In this document: piece by piece, positions 53,029 to 61,611 of the stretch
How positions within the stretch are numbered: the first letter of the stretch is position 1
Layout: each line of letters begins with the position of its first letter
DNA from: an uncultured SAR86 cluster bacterium
GTDB lineage: Bacteria > Pseudomonadota > Gammaproteobacteria > Magnimaribacterales > D2472
DNA: 61,611 bases
Assembly (NCBI GenBank): GCA_902513515.1
Contig: CABXNE010000004.1
Span: 1 to 61,611, forward strand
Direction of reading: 5' to 3'
Program-made: the position numbers and the translations under genes
The notes under the pieces: generated by a model
Databases searched by the model: none
What the model saw: only the letters and a program-made list of their open reading frames with translations
What the model was told of the DNA's origin: nothing

Positions 53029-54645
53029 TTAGGTTTTAATTTCCTCTAATCCAAGCTCTTCTTGAAGGAGCACAAAAGACTGAGATGAGCCAATCTCAGG
53101 ATTAATTCTTTCTATCTCTTTGATAAAATTAAACGAGGCTATGATCTTAGTTTTCCTGCAATCTAGGGATAAATATCCTCTATTGGAGGGATCCATCCAT
53201 TGAAGCTCCTTATTAATTTTTACAATGCTATTAACAAACTTAGCTTTATCTAAACTTAATATATCTGTAATTCCAGGAGAAGTTACAGATGGAGCTCCGA
53301 GCTCAACACCAACCTTCTTGCCAGATAGATCTTCAAGCTCAGAAATCCAGCTATTGTGTGTATCTCCAGCAAGGCTAATGAATTTTTTATTAGCGCTATT
53401 CATTAATTTATACAGCTTGTTCCTTTCTGCGGGATATCCATCCCAGGCATCAAGATTTGAAGGAATGCCCAACCCTAGAAATTTTAAATAAGGCTTTAAA
53501 AAGCTAGGAATTTCCTCGGAAGCAATCATTTTGCTTAAATCAGGAAATTTTAACTTTGCCATTAAGACTTGCTGACCAAAAATTGTCCAAACAGCATCTG
53601 TTTTAACAACGCTATTTTCAATCCAAGCAAGCTGCTCCGAGCCAATGAGCTCTCTGTTTTTAGAATTAAGTTCATTATAAAATTTTGCTTGATTGAACCC
53701 AGATTGGGTTAAGTATTCTTTTGGTTGGATTTGTTTATCTCTTCCATACTGTCTAGTATCTAGCATCAGTAAATGAATTAGTTTGCCAATTTTAAACTCT
53801 CTGAATATCCTTCTTTTATTTTGTTGCTCACGTATTGGCATCCATTCATAATAGGCCTTGATTGCTGCTGATCTTCGAGCATAAAAGTCTCCTTCTGAAC
53901 CATCTTCTGAATGGTTTTCTGCACCCCGCTTCCAAGCATCATTTGAAAACTCGTGATCGTCCCAAACAGCTATCAATGGCGCATTCTTATGGAGTGCTTT
54001 AGAGCCCTGATCTAGTTTATATTGAGCATGTCTTTGCCTGTAATCAGAGAGGGTAATCATTTCATGCAAGGGCCTGGGAACTCTTCCTAGTTTTTCTGCG
54101 TTATCAGTCGCATAACCCCCCATAGGATATTCATACAAATAATCGCCTAAATGTAGCCAAAGATCTAAATCATTTTTATCGGCTGCAGCTTGGTATGCGT
54201 TAAAATATCCCGCTGGATAATTACTACAACTAAAAATTCCAATCTTTGCTGTTGCAGTACTTTCTGAAAATGTTTTTGATTTACCAATCTCTGAAATGGC
54301 ATTTCCAGCTCTGAACCTATAAAAAAACCATTTATCACTATCACAATATTTCTTTGCTAAAAAATCATATTTTATGGTGTAGTCTGATAAGGAAGAGGTT
54401 TGTAATTTTTTTAAAAAAACAATTTTAGAAAAATTTTCATTTTCTGAAATTTCAAGGATTGTTTCTAGTGGTCCTGGTTTTTGAGGAGTTACCCTGGTCC
54501 ACAGAATGACCTTGCCTTCTAGAGGATCGCCGCTAGCAACGCCGTGATTAAAAAAATAATTATTTTGTGAGCAGCTAGAGCTTATTGATGTCGAAAGCCC
54601 TATTGCTCCAATTGATGATATTTTTAGAGCCTGCCTTCTTTTCAT
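53029..54645 (-). CDS. phoD: PhoD-family alkaline phosphatase/phosphodiesterase with twin-arginine signal
   Basis: MKRRQALKISS; HGVASGDPLEGKVILWTRVTP; AVWDDHEFSNDAWKRGAENH; SLAGDTHNSW. Confidence 0.92.
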   Translation of the reverse strand: MKRRQALKISSIGAIGLSTSISSSCSQNNYFFNHGVASGDPLEGKVILWTRVTPQKPGPLETILEISENENFSKIVFLKKLQTSSLSDYTIKYDFLAKKYCDSDKWFFYRFRAGNAISEIGKSKTFSESTATAKIGIFSCSNYPAGYFNAYQAAADKNDLDLWLHLGDYLYEYPMGGYATDNAEKLGRVPRPLHEMITLSDYRQRHAQYKLDQGSKALHKNAPLIAVWDDHEFSNDAWKRGAENHSEDGSEGDFYARRSAAIKAYYEWMPIREQQNKRRIFREFKIGKLIHLLMLDTRQYGRDKQIQPKEYLTQSGFNQAKFYNELNSKNRELIGSEQLAWIENSVVKTDAVWTIFGQQVLMAKLKFPDLSKMIASEEIPSFLKPYLKFLGLGIPSNLDAWDGYPAERNKLYKLMNSANKKFISLAGDTHNSWISELEDLSGKKVGVELGAPSVTSPGITDILSLDKAKFVNSIVKINKELQWMDPSNRGYLSLDCRKTKIIASFNFIKEIERINPEIGSSQSFVLLQEELGLEEIKT

Positions 54646-54707
54646 TAGAAAATATTAACAGCCATTCACCTAAACTCTAAGAAAAAAAGCGGTCTATTTT
54701 TATATGA

Positions 54708-55034
54708 TTAGTCTTGTTTGTTTGCGGGCTGTATATTTATCGGTAAAGGAGATACCTGACTCTTATTTTGTTTGATCTTGGCCTCACCAGACTCTATAAC
54801 TTCGTCAATTCTTATTACTGAATTAATAGGAATATATGATCTTTCAACAGACTTGAACTCTTTCTCTAATTTTTCAGATGTTGGGTCAACTACTAGCTGT
54901 TTATTTTGATTAAATATATACTCTTCGACCTCTATGAAACCGTACATGTCACTTTGATAAATTTGTTTTGCAAAAATCTCGTATATTTCACCAAGTTGCA
55001 TGAAGATTATTTTGTATGTTTTCTTTTTGCTCAT
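54708..55034 (-). CDS. DUF1820 family protein
   Basis: YKIIFMQLGEIYEIFAKQIYQSDMYGFIEVEEYIF...YIPINSVIRIDEV; adjacent/divergent to miaB. Confidence 0.75.
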   Translation of the reverse strand: MSKKKTYKIIFMQLGEIYEIFAKQIYQSDMYGFIEVEEYIFNQNKQLVVDPTSEKLEKEFKSVERSYIPINSVIRIDEVIESGEAKIKQNKSQVSPLPINIQPANKQD

Positions 55035-55091
55035 GTCTAATTATATGGGAACGAAATTTGATAATGAAAGATTTTAGTTAATAATTTAAAT

Positions 55092-56417
55092 ATGGCAAAG
55101 AAATTATATATAAAAACTCATGGCTGTCAGATGAATGAATATGATTCGGCAAAAATGATGGATCTTTTGCAGGAAAAAGAAAGTTTTGAGCTTGCTAGTT
55201 CTGAAGATGACGCCGACCTATTAATTTTGAACACATGCTCTATAAGAGAAAAAGCTCAAGAAAAGGTGTTTCATCAGATTGGTAGGTGGAGAAAAATCAA
55301 GGAAGGCAAACCTGAATTAAAAATTGCCATAGGCGGTTGCGTTGCATCACAAGAAGGCTATGAGATCATCAAAAGAGCGCCCGCAGTTGATATAGTATTT
55401 GGACCTCAAACCTTACATAAACTTCCTGAACTCTATAAGAACAAGGTAAACTCTAATATAAATCAGGTAGACATCTCTTTTCCAAAATTAGAAAAATTTA
55501 ATTATCTGCCTGTTGCTGGCAAAGGTGAGCCTTCTGCATTTGTTTCAATAGCCGAGGGGTGCAATAAATATTGCTCATTTTGTGTTGTCCCTAAGACACG
55601 AGGTCATGAAGTATCCAGAAGCATTGAAGATATTTTAAATGAAGTGTCTACTTTGGCTGATAAAGGAACTAGAGAAATTAATTTTCTTGGACAAAATGTT
55701 AATAATTTTAAAGGCACTTATAATGGAGAGAAATCATCTTTGGCAAAGCTAATTGAATTAGCAGCAAAAATTGAGAATATTGAGAGAATTCGTTTTACAA
55801 CCAGCCACCCTCATGAATTTAAGGATGATTTAGTTGAAGTTTATGACAAAGTCCCCGAGCTTGTTAGTCATGTTCATTTACCCGTTCAAAGCGGCTCAGA
55901 TAGAATTTTAAAATTAATGAGACGAAGATATAACGCAGAAAAATATTTAGCTCTTATTGAAAGGATTAGGGCAATAAGACCAGATATGAGTTTTTCTTCT
56001 GATTTTATTGTTGGATTTCCAGGTGAAACACAACAGGATTTCCAAGAGACTATAAATATTATCAATGAAGTTAAGTTCGATGAGTCATATAGCTTCATCT
56101 ACAGCCCAAGACCAAATACAACAGCAGCTGAAATGATAGATGATGTATCTTTGGATGAAAAGAAAGAGCGTTTGAATATATTGCAATCAAGACTTAATCA
56201 ACTATCCTTTGGGTACAGTCGTAAAAAAGTAGGTACAAACCAAAGTTGTTTAATTTTTGGCCAATCGAAAAGAGATCCTGGCCAACTGCAGGGAAGAACT
56301 ATTTGTAACAGAATTGTTAATTTTCAATCAAGCAAGCTGGATCTAGTGGGCCAGTTTGCAAATATTCACATCCAAGAAGCTCTAACAAATAGCCTTAGAG
56401 GCAAGCTAGAAAATTAA
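55092..56417 (+). CDS. miaB: tRNA-2-methylthio-N6-dimethylallyladenosine synthase MiaB
   Basis: [32 protein letters not shown] radical-SAM CxxxCxxC, TRAM-like C-terminus. Confidence 0.97.
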   Translation: MAKKLYIKTHGCQMNEYDSAKMMDLLQEKESFELASSEDDADLLILNTCSIREKAQEKVFHQIGRWRKIKEGKPELKIAIGGCVASQEGYEIIKRAPAVDIVFGPQTLHKLPELYKNKVNSNINQVDISFPKLEKFNYLPVAGKGEPSAFVSIAEGCNKYCSFCVVPKTRGHEVSRSIEDILNEVSTLADKGTREINFLGQNVNNFKGTYNGEKSSLAKLIELAAKIENIERIRFTTSHPHEFKDDLVEVYDKVPELVSHVHLPVQSGSDRILKLMRRRYNAEKYLALIERIRAIRPDMSFSSDFIVGFPGETQQDFQETINIINEVKFDESYSFIYSPRPNTTAAEMIDDVSLDEKKERLNILQSRLNQLSFGYSRKKVGTNQSCLIFGQSKRDPGQLQGRTICNRIVNFQSSKLDLVGQFANIHIQEALTNSLRGKLEN

Positions 56418-57382
56418 TGTCAAAAGATCTATCTTCAACTAACTTAGAACTCATCCCCAATGATGCCGACGTTTTAATAAGATTTGTAGGAGAATTAAAC
56501 GGAAACCTTAAATTGGTTGAGAAAACATTTAAGGTCAAAATATTTCAAAATGGCAATAAGATAGTTATATCTGGAGATGAAGAAAATACAAAAAAAGCCT
56601 CCAATGCAATAAAAGATTTATATGCATCGACCTCAAAAGGCATCGAATTATCTAGGGAAAAAATACAAATGGCTATAAATAATAATGAAGATCTAAATCT
56701 GATTTCTTCGTCTCTTGATATTAAAGAAAATAGCATTAAGACACCTAAAAGAAATATAAAGCCCAGAGGAAAGAACCAAAATAATTACTTGCTCAATATG
56801 AATGAATATGAGATTAATTTTGGAATAGGTCCTGCAGGAACTGGAAAGACTTATTTAGCTGTGGCAAAGGCGGTTGAAAAGCTTGTCAATGAAGATGTAA
56901 AAAAAATTGTCCTGATACGCCCTGCTGTTGAAGCCGGAGAGAAGTTAGGCTTTTTACCAGGAGATCTGTCGCAAAAAGTAGACCCTTACTTAAGGCCTTT
57001 ATATGATGCTTTATATGAGATGCTTGGTTTCGAACAAGTAGTTAGGTTACTTGAAAAAGAAATTCTTGAGGTTGCCCCGCTGGCATACCTTAGAGGGAGG
57101 ACATTAAATAATGCATTTATCATCATGGATGAAAGTCAGAATACTTCTGTTGACCAGATGAAAATGTTTTTAACAAGAATGGGTTTTGGGTCTTATGCAG
57201 TCATAAATGGTGATATTACTCAAACTGATCTCCCTAAGAATATTGACTCTGGGCTTGCTCATGCTATGAAAGTTTTAGATGGTATAGAGGATATTGGGTT
57301 TACCATTTTTAATTCAAAAGATGTTGTAAGACATCCATTGGTTAGAAAGATTGTTGATGCATACGATAAATTTGATCACTAA
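56417..57382 (+). CDS. ybeZ: PhoH family ATPase (YbeZ)
   Basis: FGIGPAGTGKTYLAVAKAVE, IIMDESQNTSVDQMKMFLTRMG. Confidence 0.95.
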   Translation: MSKDLSSTNLELIPNDADVLIRFVGELNGNLKLVEKTFKVKIFQNGNKIVISGDEENTKKASNAIKDLYASTSKGIELSREKIQMAINNNEDLNLISSSLDIKENSIKTPKRNIKPRGKNQNNYLLNMNEYEINFGIGPAGTGKTYLAVAKAVEKLVNEDVKKIVLIRPAVEAGEKLGFLPGDLSQKVDPYLRPLYDALYEMLGFEQVVRLLEKEILEVAPLAYLRGRTLNNAFIIMDESQNTSVDQMKMFLTRMGFGSYAVINGDITQTDLPKNIDSGLAHAMKVLDGIEDIGFTIFNSKDVVRHPLVRKIVDAYDKFDH

Positions 57383-57839
57383 GAAATTGAGATTAAATAT
57401 TTTCAAAAATGAATTTAATGATTTCTCTGAGAGATTAGAGGAAAAGTTAAATTTTTTGGCAGACTATATTTTGGTTGACCAAAGGAAGGGCAAACTTAAA
57501 ATAAATCTTAAGTTTGTTTCAACTTCTGAAATGATAAAATTTAACAAAGATTTTAGAAATAAAAATTTAGATACAAATGTTCTGTCTTTTCCTGCAAGTG
57601 AGGACGCTCAAAAGATTTCTGGTGAATTGGGCGATATTGTTATGAGTATTCCATATATAAAAATTGAGTCACAGAACTTGAATAGAGATCTAGAGGATCA
57701 TATGATGCATTTATTAGCTCATGGAATACTTCATTTATTAGGTTTTGATCATAACAAAGATACGGATGCCGACATGATGGAGGCACAAGAGATTAAATAC
57801 TTAGAGAATTTTAAAATAGCTAACCCATACAGAATATGA
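57357..57839 (+). CDS. ybeY: Endoribonuclease YbeY (start inferred at ATG 57357)
   Basis: TNVLSFPAS, LLAHGILHLLGFDHNKDTDADMM. Confidence 0.93.
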   Translation: MHTINLITKKLRLNIFKNEFNDFSERLEEKLNFLADYILVDQRKGKLKINLKFVSTSEMIKFNKDFRNKNLDTNVLSFPASEDAQKISGELGDIVMSIPYIKIESQNLNRDLEDHMMHLLAHGILHLLGFDHNKDTDADMMEAQEIKYLENFKIANPYRI

Positions 57840-58678
57840 CGAATCAAGATACTGACCAAGAACAGCCCCCGTCGAGCATTTTAAATAAAATAAAACGCTT
57901 TTTTACCATTAAGCCGTCTAGTTTAGATGATGTTTCCATTCTGCTTGAAGATGCCTTGAGCGCTAGGCTGATTGATAAAGAGGCTCAATTTATTGCGGAA
58001 CGAGCAATCAGATTGGGAGATACAACTGTAAAGGAGATAATGGTACCAAGGGTTGAAATGGTTATACTTGCACCTGATGAGGATCCTATGAGGATGATTA
58101 ACAGAATAATTGATTCTGGTCACTCAAGATATCCTGTTCTTGGGCCGACTAAAAATGAGGTTCAAGGTATTTTGCTTGCAAAAGACCTACTCCCCACCAT
58201 TAACAAAGACCTAGAAGACTTTAACCTTATTAATTTGATTCGAGATATTAAAGTTGTGCCCGAATCAAAGAAAGCAGATTCATTGCTTGAAGAATTTAAA
58301 AAAGATCGATCACATATGGCCATTGTAATTGATGAATATGGAACAATATCTGGATTGGTGACCATAGAGGATATTTTAGAGGAGCTTGTTGGTGAAATTG
58401 AAGATGAGCATGATTCAGATGACGAGGATCTTATTCAAGTAAGTGAGTATGAATATATTGCTGATGCTACGCTTGAGTTATCAGAATTTGAAAACAAATT
58501 TAATAAAAATTTTAATGGGATGGATGCAGAAACTTTAGCTGGTTTATTTATAAATAAACTAGGATTTCTTCCAAAGGTTGGCGATAAAATTGAATTAGAT
58601 GACATGATTCTAGCAGTGACAGCTGCAGACAAAAGAAAGATAAAAAAAATTGGCATCACCATTAAAACAAATTCATAA
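57836..58678 (+). CDS. ybeX: CorC/YbeX family protein, CBS-pair plus C-terminal CorC_HlyC domain
   Basis: VKEIMVPRVEMVIL, SRYPVLGPTKNEVQGILLAKDL, GTISGLVTIEDILEELVGEIEDE. Confidence 0.93.
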   Translation: MTNQDTDQEQPPSSILNKIKRFFTIKPSSLDDVSILLEDALSARLIDKEAQFIAERAIRLGDTTVKEIMVPRVEMVILAPDEDPMRMINRIIDSGHSRYPVLGPTKNEVQGILLAKDLLPTINKDLEDFNLINLIRDIKVVPESKKADSLLEEFKKDRSHMAIVIDEYGTISGLVTIEDILEELVGEIEDEHDSDDEDLIQVSEYEYIADATLELSEFENKFNKNFNGMDAETLAGLFINKLGFLPKVGDKIELDDMILAVTAADKRKIKKIGITIKTNS

Positions 58679-60137
58679 AGCCCCTTTCATATCATATATA
58701 TTTCTTGGATTTATTGGTGCGTTATCAACCCTAGCTTTTAGCCCTTTTGATATTAAGCTGATAATCCCATTAACATTAGCCATCCTAATTTATTCAACTG
58801 TTAATTCAAAAAATTTCATTGATGCTTTTAAGTGTGCTTTTTCGTGGGGTTTCGGATATTGGATAAGTGGTACAGGATGGTTAATAGTAAGTATTTACTA
58901 TTATGGGAACACCAATATTATAATATCTACCATTATTATAATATTAATGGGAATATTGCTATCAGCCGTCTTTATTGCCCCTTTCGCAGCCGTGAGATTA
59001 ATTCAATTTAATCAAAATATTTTTGTTAAAAGCATGTTTCTTGCAAGTTTCTTAACCATATTAGAGCTTTCTAGATTTTTATTATTAGGCGGCTTTCCGT
59101 GGCTGTTGCCAGGGTTAGTATTTCTAGATACTTTTGGTCAAGCTACGATACCAATTTTTGGAGTTTATGGAGCTTCATACATTATTTATTTTTTCACATC
59201 TTTGATTGCTCTATGTATAGTAGAGAAAAAAAAGAATTTTTTATTTTTGGGGATATTATGTCTATCAATTTTTCTTCCATACCAAAATAATCAAAACAAT
59301 CAAAAAGAAGCCCTTAACGAAAATTTAAATCTTTTAATCATTCAGCCATCCTTGAATCCTTTTGAAAAATATAAGGCAGGATCTCATGTAACCATTGAAG
59401 ACGCACTAGTAAATATAACAAACAAGAACAAAAATACAGATTTAATAATTTGGCCAGAATCACCCTTGCCATATTTGAACTCAAACCCAAAAATGGGCCA
59501 GCTTCTCGCAAGGATAGAAGATGGGCCAAAAGTTTTATCTGGTTCTTGGCAATATGAAAATAACAACCTATATAATTCAATGTCCATTCTTGGAACTCAC
59601 CAAACCTATTTAAAGAGACATCTTGTACCGTTTGGTGAATATGTGCCTTTTGAAGATATTTTAAGGGGCTTAATTGATTTTTTTAATATGCCCATGTCAT
59701 CTCTAAGCCCAGGGGGGGCTAACCAGGAGTTGCTTGAGTTTAGAAATTTTAGAATTTTAGGAATGATTTGTTTTGATATTGCATTTCCTTTAAGCTATTT
59801 GAAGGAGATAAGGAAATCTGATTTTATAGTTAACATCAGTAATGATACCTGGTTTGGAAGCTCATACGGACCATATCAACACCTGCAGATTGTTAGAGCA
59901 CGAGCATTAGAGTCTAACAAATGGATAGCAAGAGGAACTTCGGATGGTATATCAACAATAGTTGATAATAATGGAACAATTGTTTCTATATTAGAAAAGG
60001 GAATAAGCGGCTCTTTAAATGCAGATATATATAAAACTTCAAAAACCAGTGTCTTTTATTTATATGGTTACCTTATTTCCCCTATTTTATCGCTTATTAT
60101 GATGATGAGTGTTCTTGTATTAAAATTTAGGAAATGA
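58650..60137 (+). CDS. lnt: Apolipoprotein N-acyltransferase (TTG start)
   Basis: LIIWPESPLPY, KRHLVPFGEYVPF, ICFDIAFP, NISNDTWFGSSYGPYQHLQI. Confidence 0.94.
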   Translation: MASPLKQIHKAPFISYIFLGFIGALSTLAFSPFDIKLIIPLTLAILIYSTVNSKNFIDAFKCAFSWGFGYWISGTGWLIVSIYYYGNTNIIISTIIIILMGILLSAVFIAPFAAVRLIQFNQNIFVKSMFLASFLTILELSRFLLLGGFPWLLPGLVFLDTFGQATIPIFGVYGASYIIYFFTSLIALCIVEKKKNFLFLGILCLSIFLPYQNNQNNQKEALNENLNLLIIQPSLNPFEKYKAGSHVTIEDALVNITNKNKNTDLIIWPESPLPYLNSNPKMGQLLARIEDGPKVLSGSWQYENNNLYNSMSILGTHQTYLKRHLVPFGEYVPFEDILRGLIDFFNMPMSSLSPGGANQELLEFRNFRILGMICFDIAFPLSYLKEIRKSDFIVNISNDTWFGSSYGPYQHLQIVRARALESNKWIARGTSDGISTIVDNNGTIVSILEKGISGSLNADIYKTSKTSVFYLYGYLISPILSLIMMMSVLVLKFRK

Positions 60138-60667
60138 AACTCTTTACCCTGATTATAGCTGCACTTATATCTTTATCCCTATTTGCTGATTATTCAGTTA
60201 ATGTAAGTATTTCAGAACAAAGACTCTATTTAATTGATGGTGGAAGTATTGTTAGAAGCTATCCTATATCTAGTTCTGCCTATGGAGAGGGCCAAATTGA
60301 GAACTCATTAAAGACTCCCCTTGGAAGGCATGAGATAAAAACAAAAATAGGAACAGATGTTTCTAAATATCAATTTTTTATTAGTCGTGAACACATTGCT
60401 CAAGAGGCAGATATTATCCATGAGCCATTTGATTCGCCAGATGATTTTATTACAACACGGATCATGTGGCTTACAGGTTTAACCGAGGGAATTAATAAGG
60501 GTGGAAGTGTTGATTCATTCAAAAGATTTATTTATATCCATGGCACTCATGAAGAGGGTTTAATAGGCAAAAAAGCATCGCATGGATGTATCAGGATGCT
60601 AAATCATGATGTTTTAGAGCTTTTTAATATAATTCCAGAAAAAACAGCTGTAAATATCTATTTATAG
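60134..60667 (+). CDS. L,D-transpeptidase (YkuD domain)
   Basis: Signal peptide; IYIHGTHEEGLIGKKASHGCIRMLN catalytic motif. Confidence 0.92.
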   Translation: MKLFTLIIAALISLSLFADYSVNVSISEQRLYLIDGGSIVRSYPISSSAYGEGQIENSLKTPLGRHEIKTKIGTDVSKYQFFISREHIAQEADIIHEPFDSPDDFITTRIMWLTGLTEGINKGGSVDSFKRFIYIHGTHEEGLIGKKASHGCIRMLNHDVLELFNIIPEKTAVNIYL

Positions 60668-60679
60668 GATTCTTAGGCT

Positions 60680-61611
60680 CTATACCCCTCCCATATTAGC
60701 TTTCTTAAAGCTTAATAGCTCAGATCTGTCATCGGGCGCAGGAGCTTCGCCAAATGCCCCTGATTCATCTGCTAGTTTTTTTAATAGTGGAGCAGGTTTC
60801 CAGAAATTATCATCTAATTCTGAAAAAGCGTTCATTTTATTAATTACTTCTGATAAACCCAGCTGGTTTGCATAGAACATTGGTCCACCTCTCCAGATAG
60901 GGAATCCATAACCATTTATATAGACTATATCCATGTCACCCGATCTTTGGGCCACACCCTCGTCTAAAATGCGTGCACCCTCGTTAACAAGAGCCAGAAT
61001 ACATCTATCTACAATTTCTTGATCAGATATTTCCCTTCTTTCAATATTATTCTGATCTGACATTTCCTTGTATATAGATTCATTTTCTGGAGCAGGGTTT
61101 GGAGCTCTAGAGCCTTCTGAATAATTGTAAAAACCTTTGGAGTTTTTTTGACCAAACCTGTCTTGTTCACATAAGGCATCTGAGATTTTATTAGCTAGCG
61201 GAGTTTCGATTTTAGCTAATTTACGAGCTCTCCACCCAAGATCCAAGCCGACCAAATCCATCATCCTAAATGGCCCCATGCTCATGCCAAAAGATTCTAA
61301 AGCACCATCAACTTGATTTGGTAGCGCACCTTCAAGTAATAACATATTTGCCTGGTATGTATATCCAGCCAACATCCTATTGCCTATGAACCCTGGAGCA
61401 TTAAGCGACACAACAGCCGCTTTACCCATCTTCTTCCCAAGAGACATTACAGTTGCCATGGTTTCGTCTGAGGAATCTTTACCCCTAACGACTTCAAGCA
61501 ATCGCATCACATTTGCTGGACTAAAAAAGTGAGTACCCACTACCTTTCCAGGTCTTTTTGTTGCTGAAGCTATTGCATCAATATCTAGTCCAGAAGTATT
61601 AGATGCAAGTA
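60680..61611 (-). CDS. 3-hydroxyacyl-CoA dehydrogenase / multifunctional FadB/FadJ-type protein, N-terminal part beyond window
   Basis: Frame open to window end (...LASNTSGLDIDAIASATKRPGKVVGTHFFSPANVMRLLEVVRG); GFIGNRMLAGY; DLVGLDLGW; INGYGFPIWRGGPMFYA. Confidence 0.9.
   Translation of the reverse strand, partial: LASNTSGLDIDAIASATKRPGKVVGTHFFSPANVMRLLEVVRGKDSSDETMATVMSLGKKMGKAAVVSLNAPGFIGNRMLAGYTYQANMLLLEGALPNQVDGALESFGMSMGPFRMMDLVGLDLGWRARKLAKIETPLANKISDALCEQDRFGQKNSKGFYNYSEGSRAPNPAPENESIYKEMSDQNNIERREISDQEIVDRCILALVNEGARILDEGVAQRSGDMDIVYINGYGFPIWRGGPMFYANQLGLSEVINKMNAFSELDDNFWKPAPLLKKLADESGAFGEAPAPDDRSELLSFKKANMGGV

Overview
AT-rich, very gene-dense chromosomal window that looks like core genome of a streamlined marine gammaproteobacterium (SAR86-like is my inference; no search was run). 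It starts inside dnaA (dnaA-dnaN-recF-gyrB, the origin-proximal block) and ends inside a fadB/fadJ-type gene. About 68 protein genes are supported. They include a complete aa3 cytochrome c oxidase structural and assembly cluster, rsgA/ubiE-ubiJ-ubiB-tatABC, lptM-dapF-DUF484-xerC-yigB, miaB-phoH-ybeY-corC-lnt, metK-ahcY, tkt-pgk-fba, def-fmt-trkA-trkH and polA/engB/cytochrome c4/dsbA. I found no tRNA, rRNA, CRISPR array, prophage or transposon, and no clear novel multi-gene defence or mobile system. The main points for a second look are: (1) a perfect parS-like palindrome inside the last codons of recF; (2) nine convergent gene junctions with 12 bp or less between them, four sharing a palindromic 4-bp stop overlap (CTAG x3, TTAA x1), so no room for intergenic terminators; (3) a Coq4-type HDxxHx11E protein opposite polA, in a window that also carries ubiE/ubiJ/ubiB/ubiK; (4) a 43-aa LptM-like lipoprotein missed by the ORF track; (5) a cysteine-free Sco-like protein in the cox cluster; (6) several lineage oddities: dimeric GlyRS, GyrB without the gammaproteobacterial insert, class I aldolase, and missing rsmB/dprA at conserved loci.
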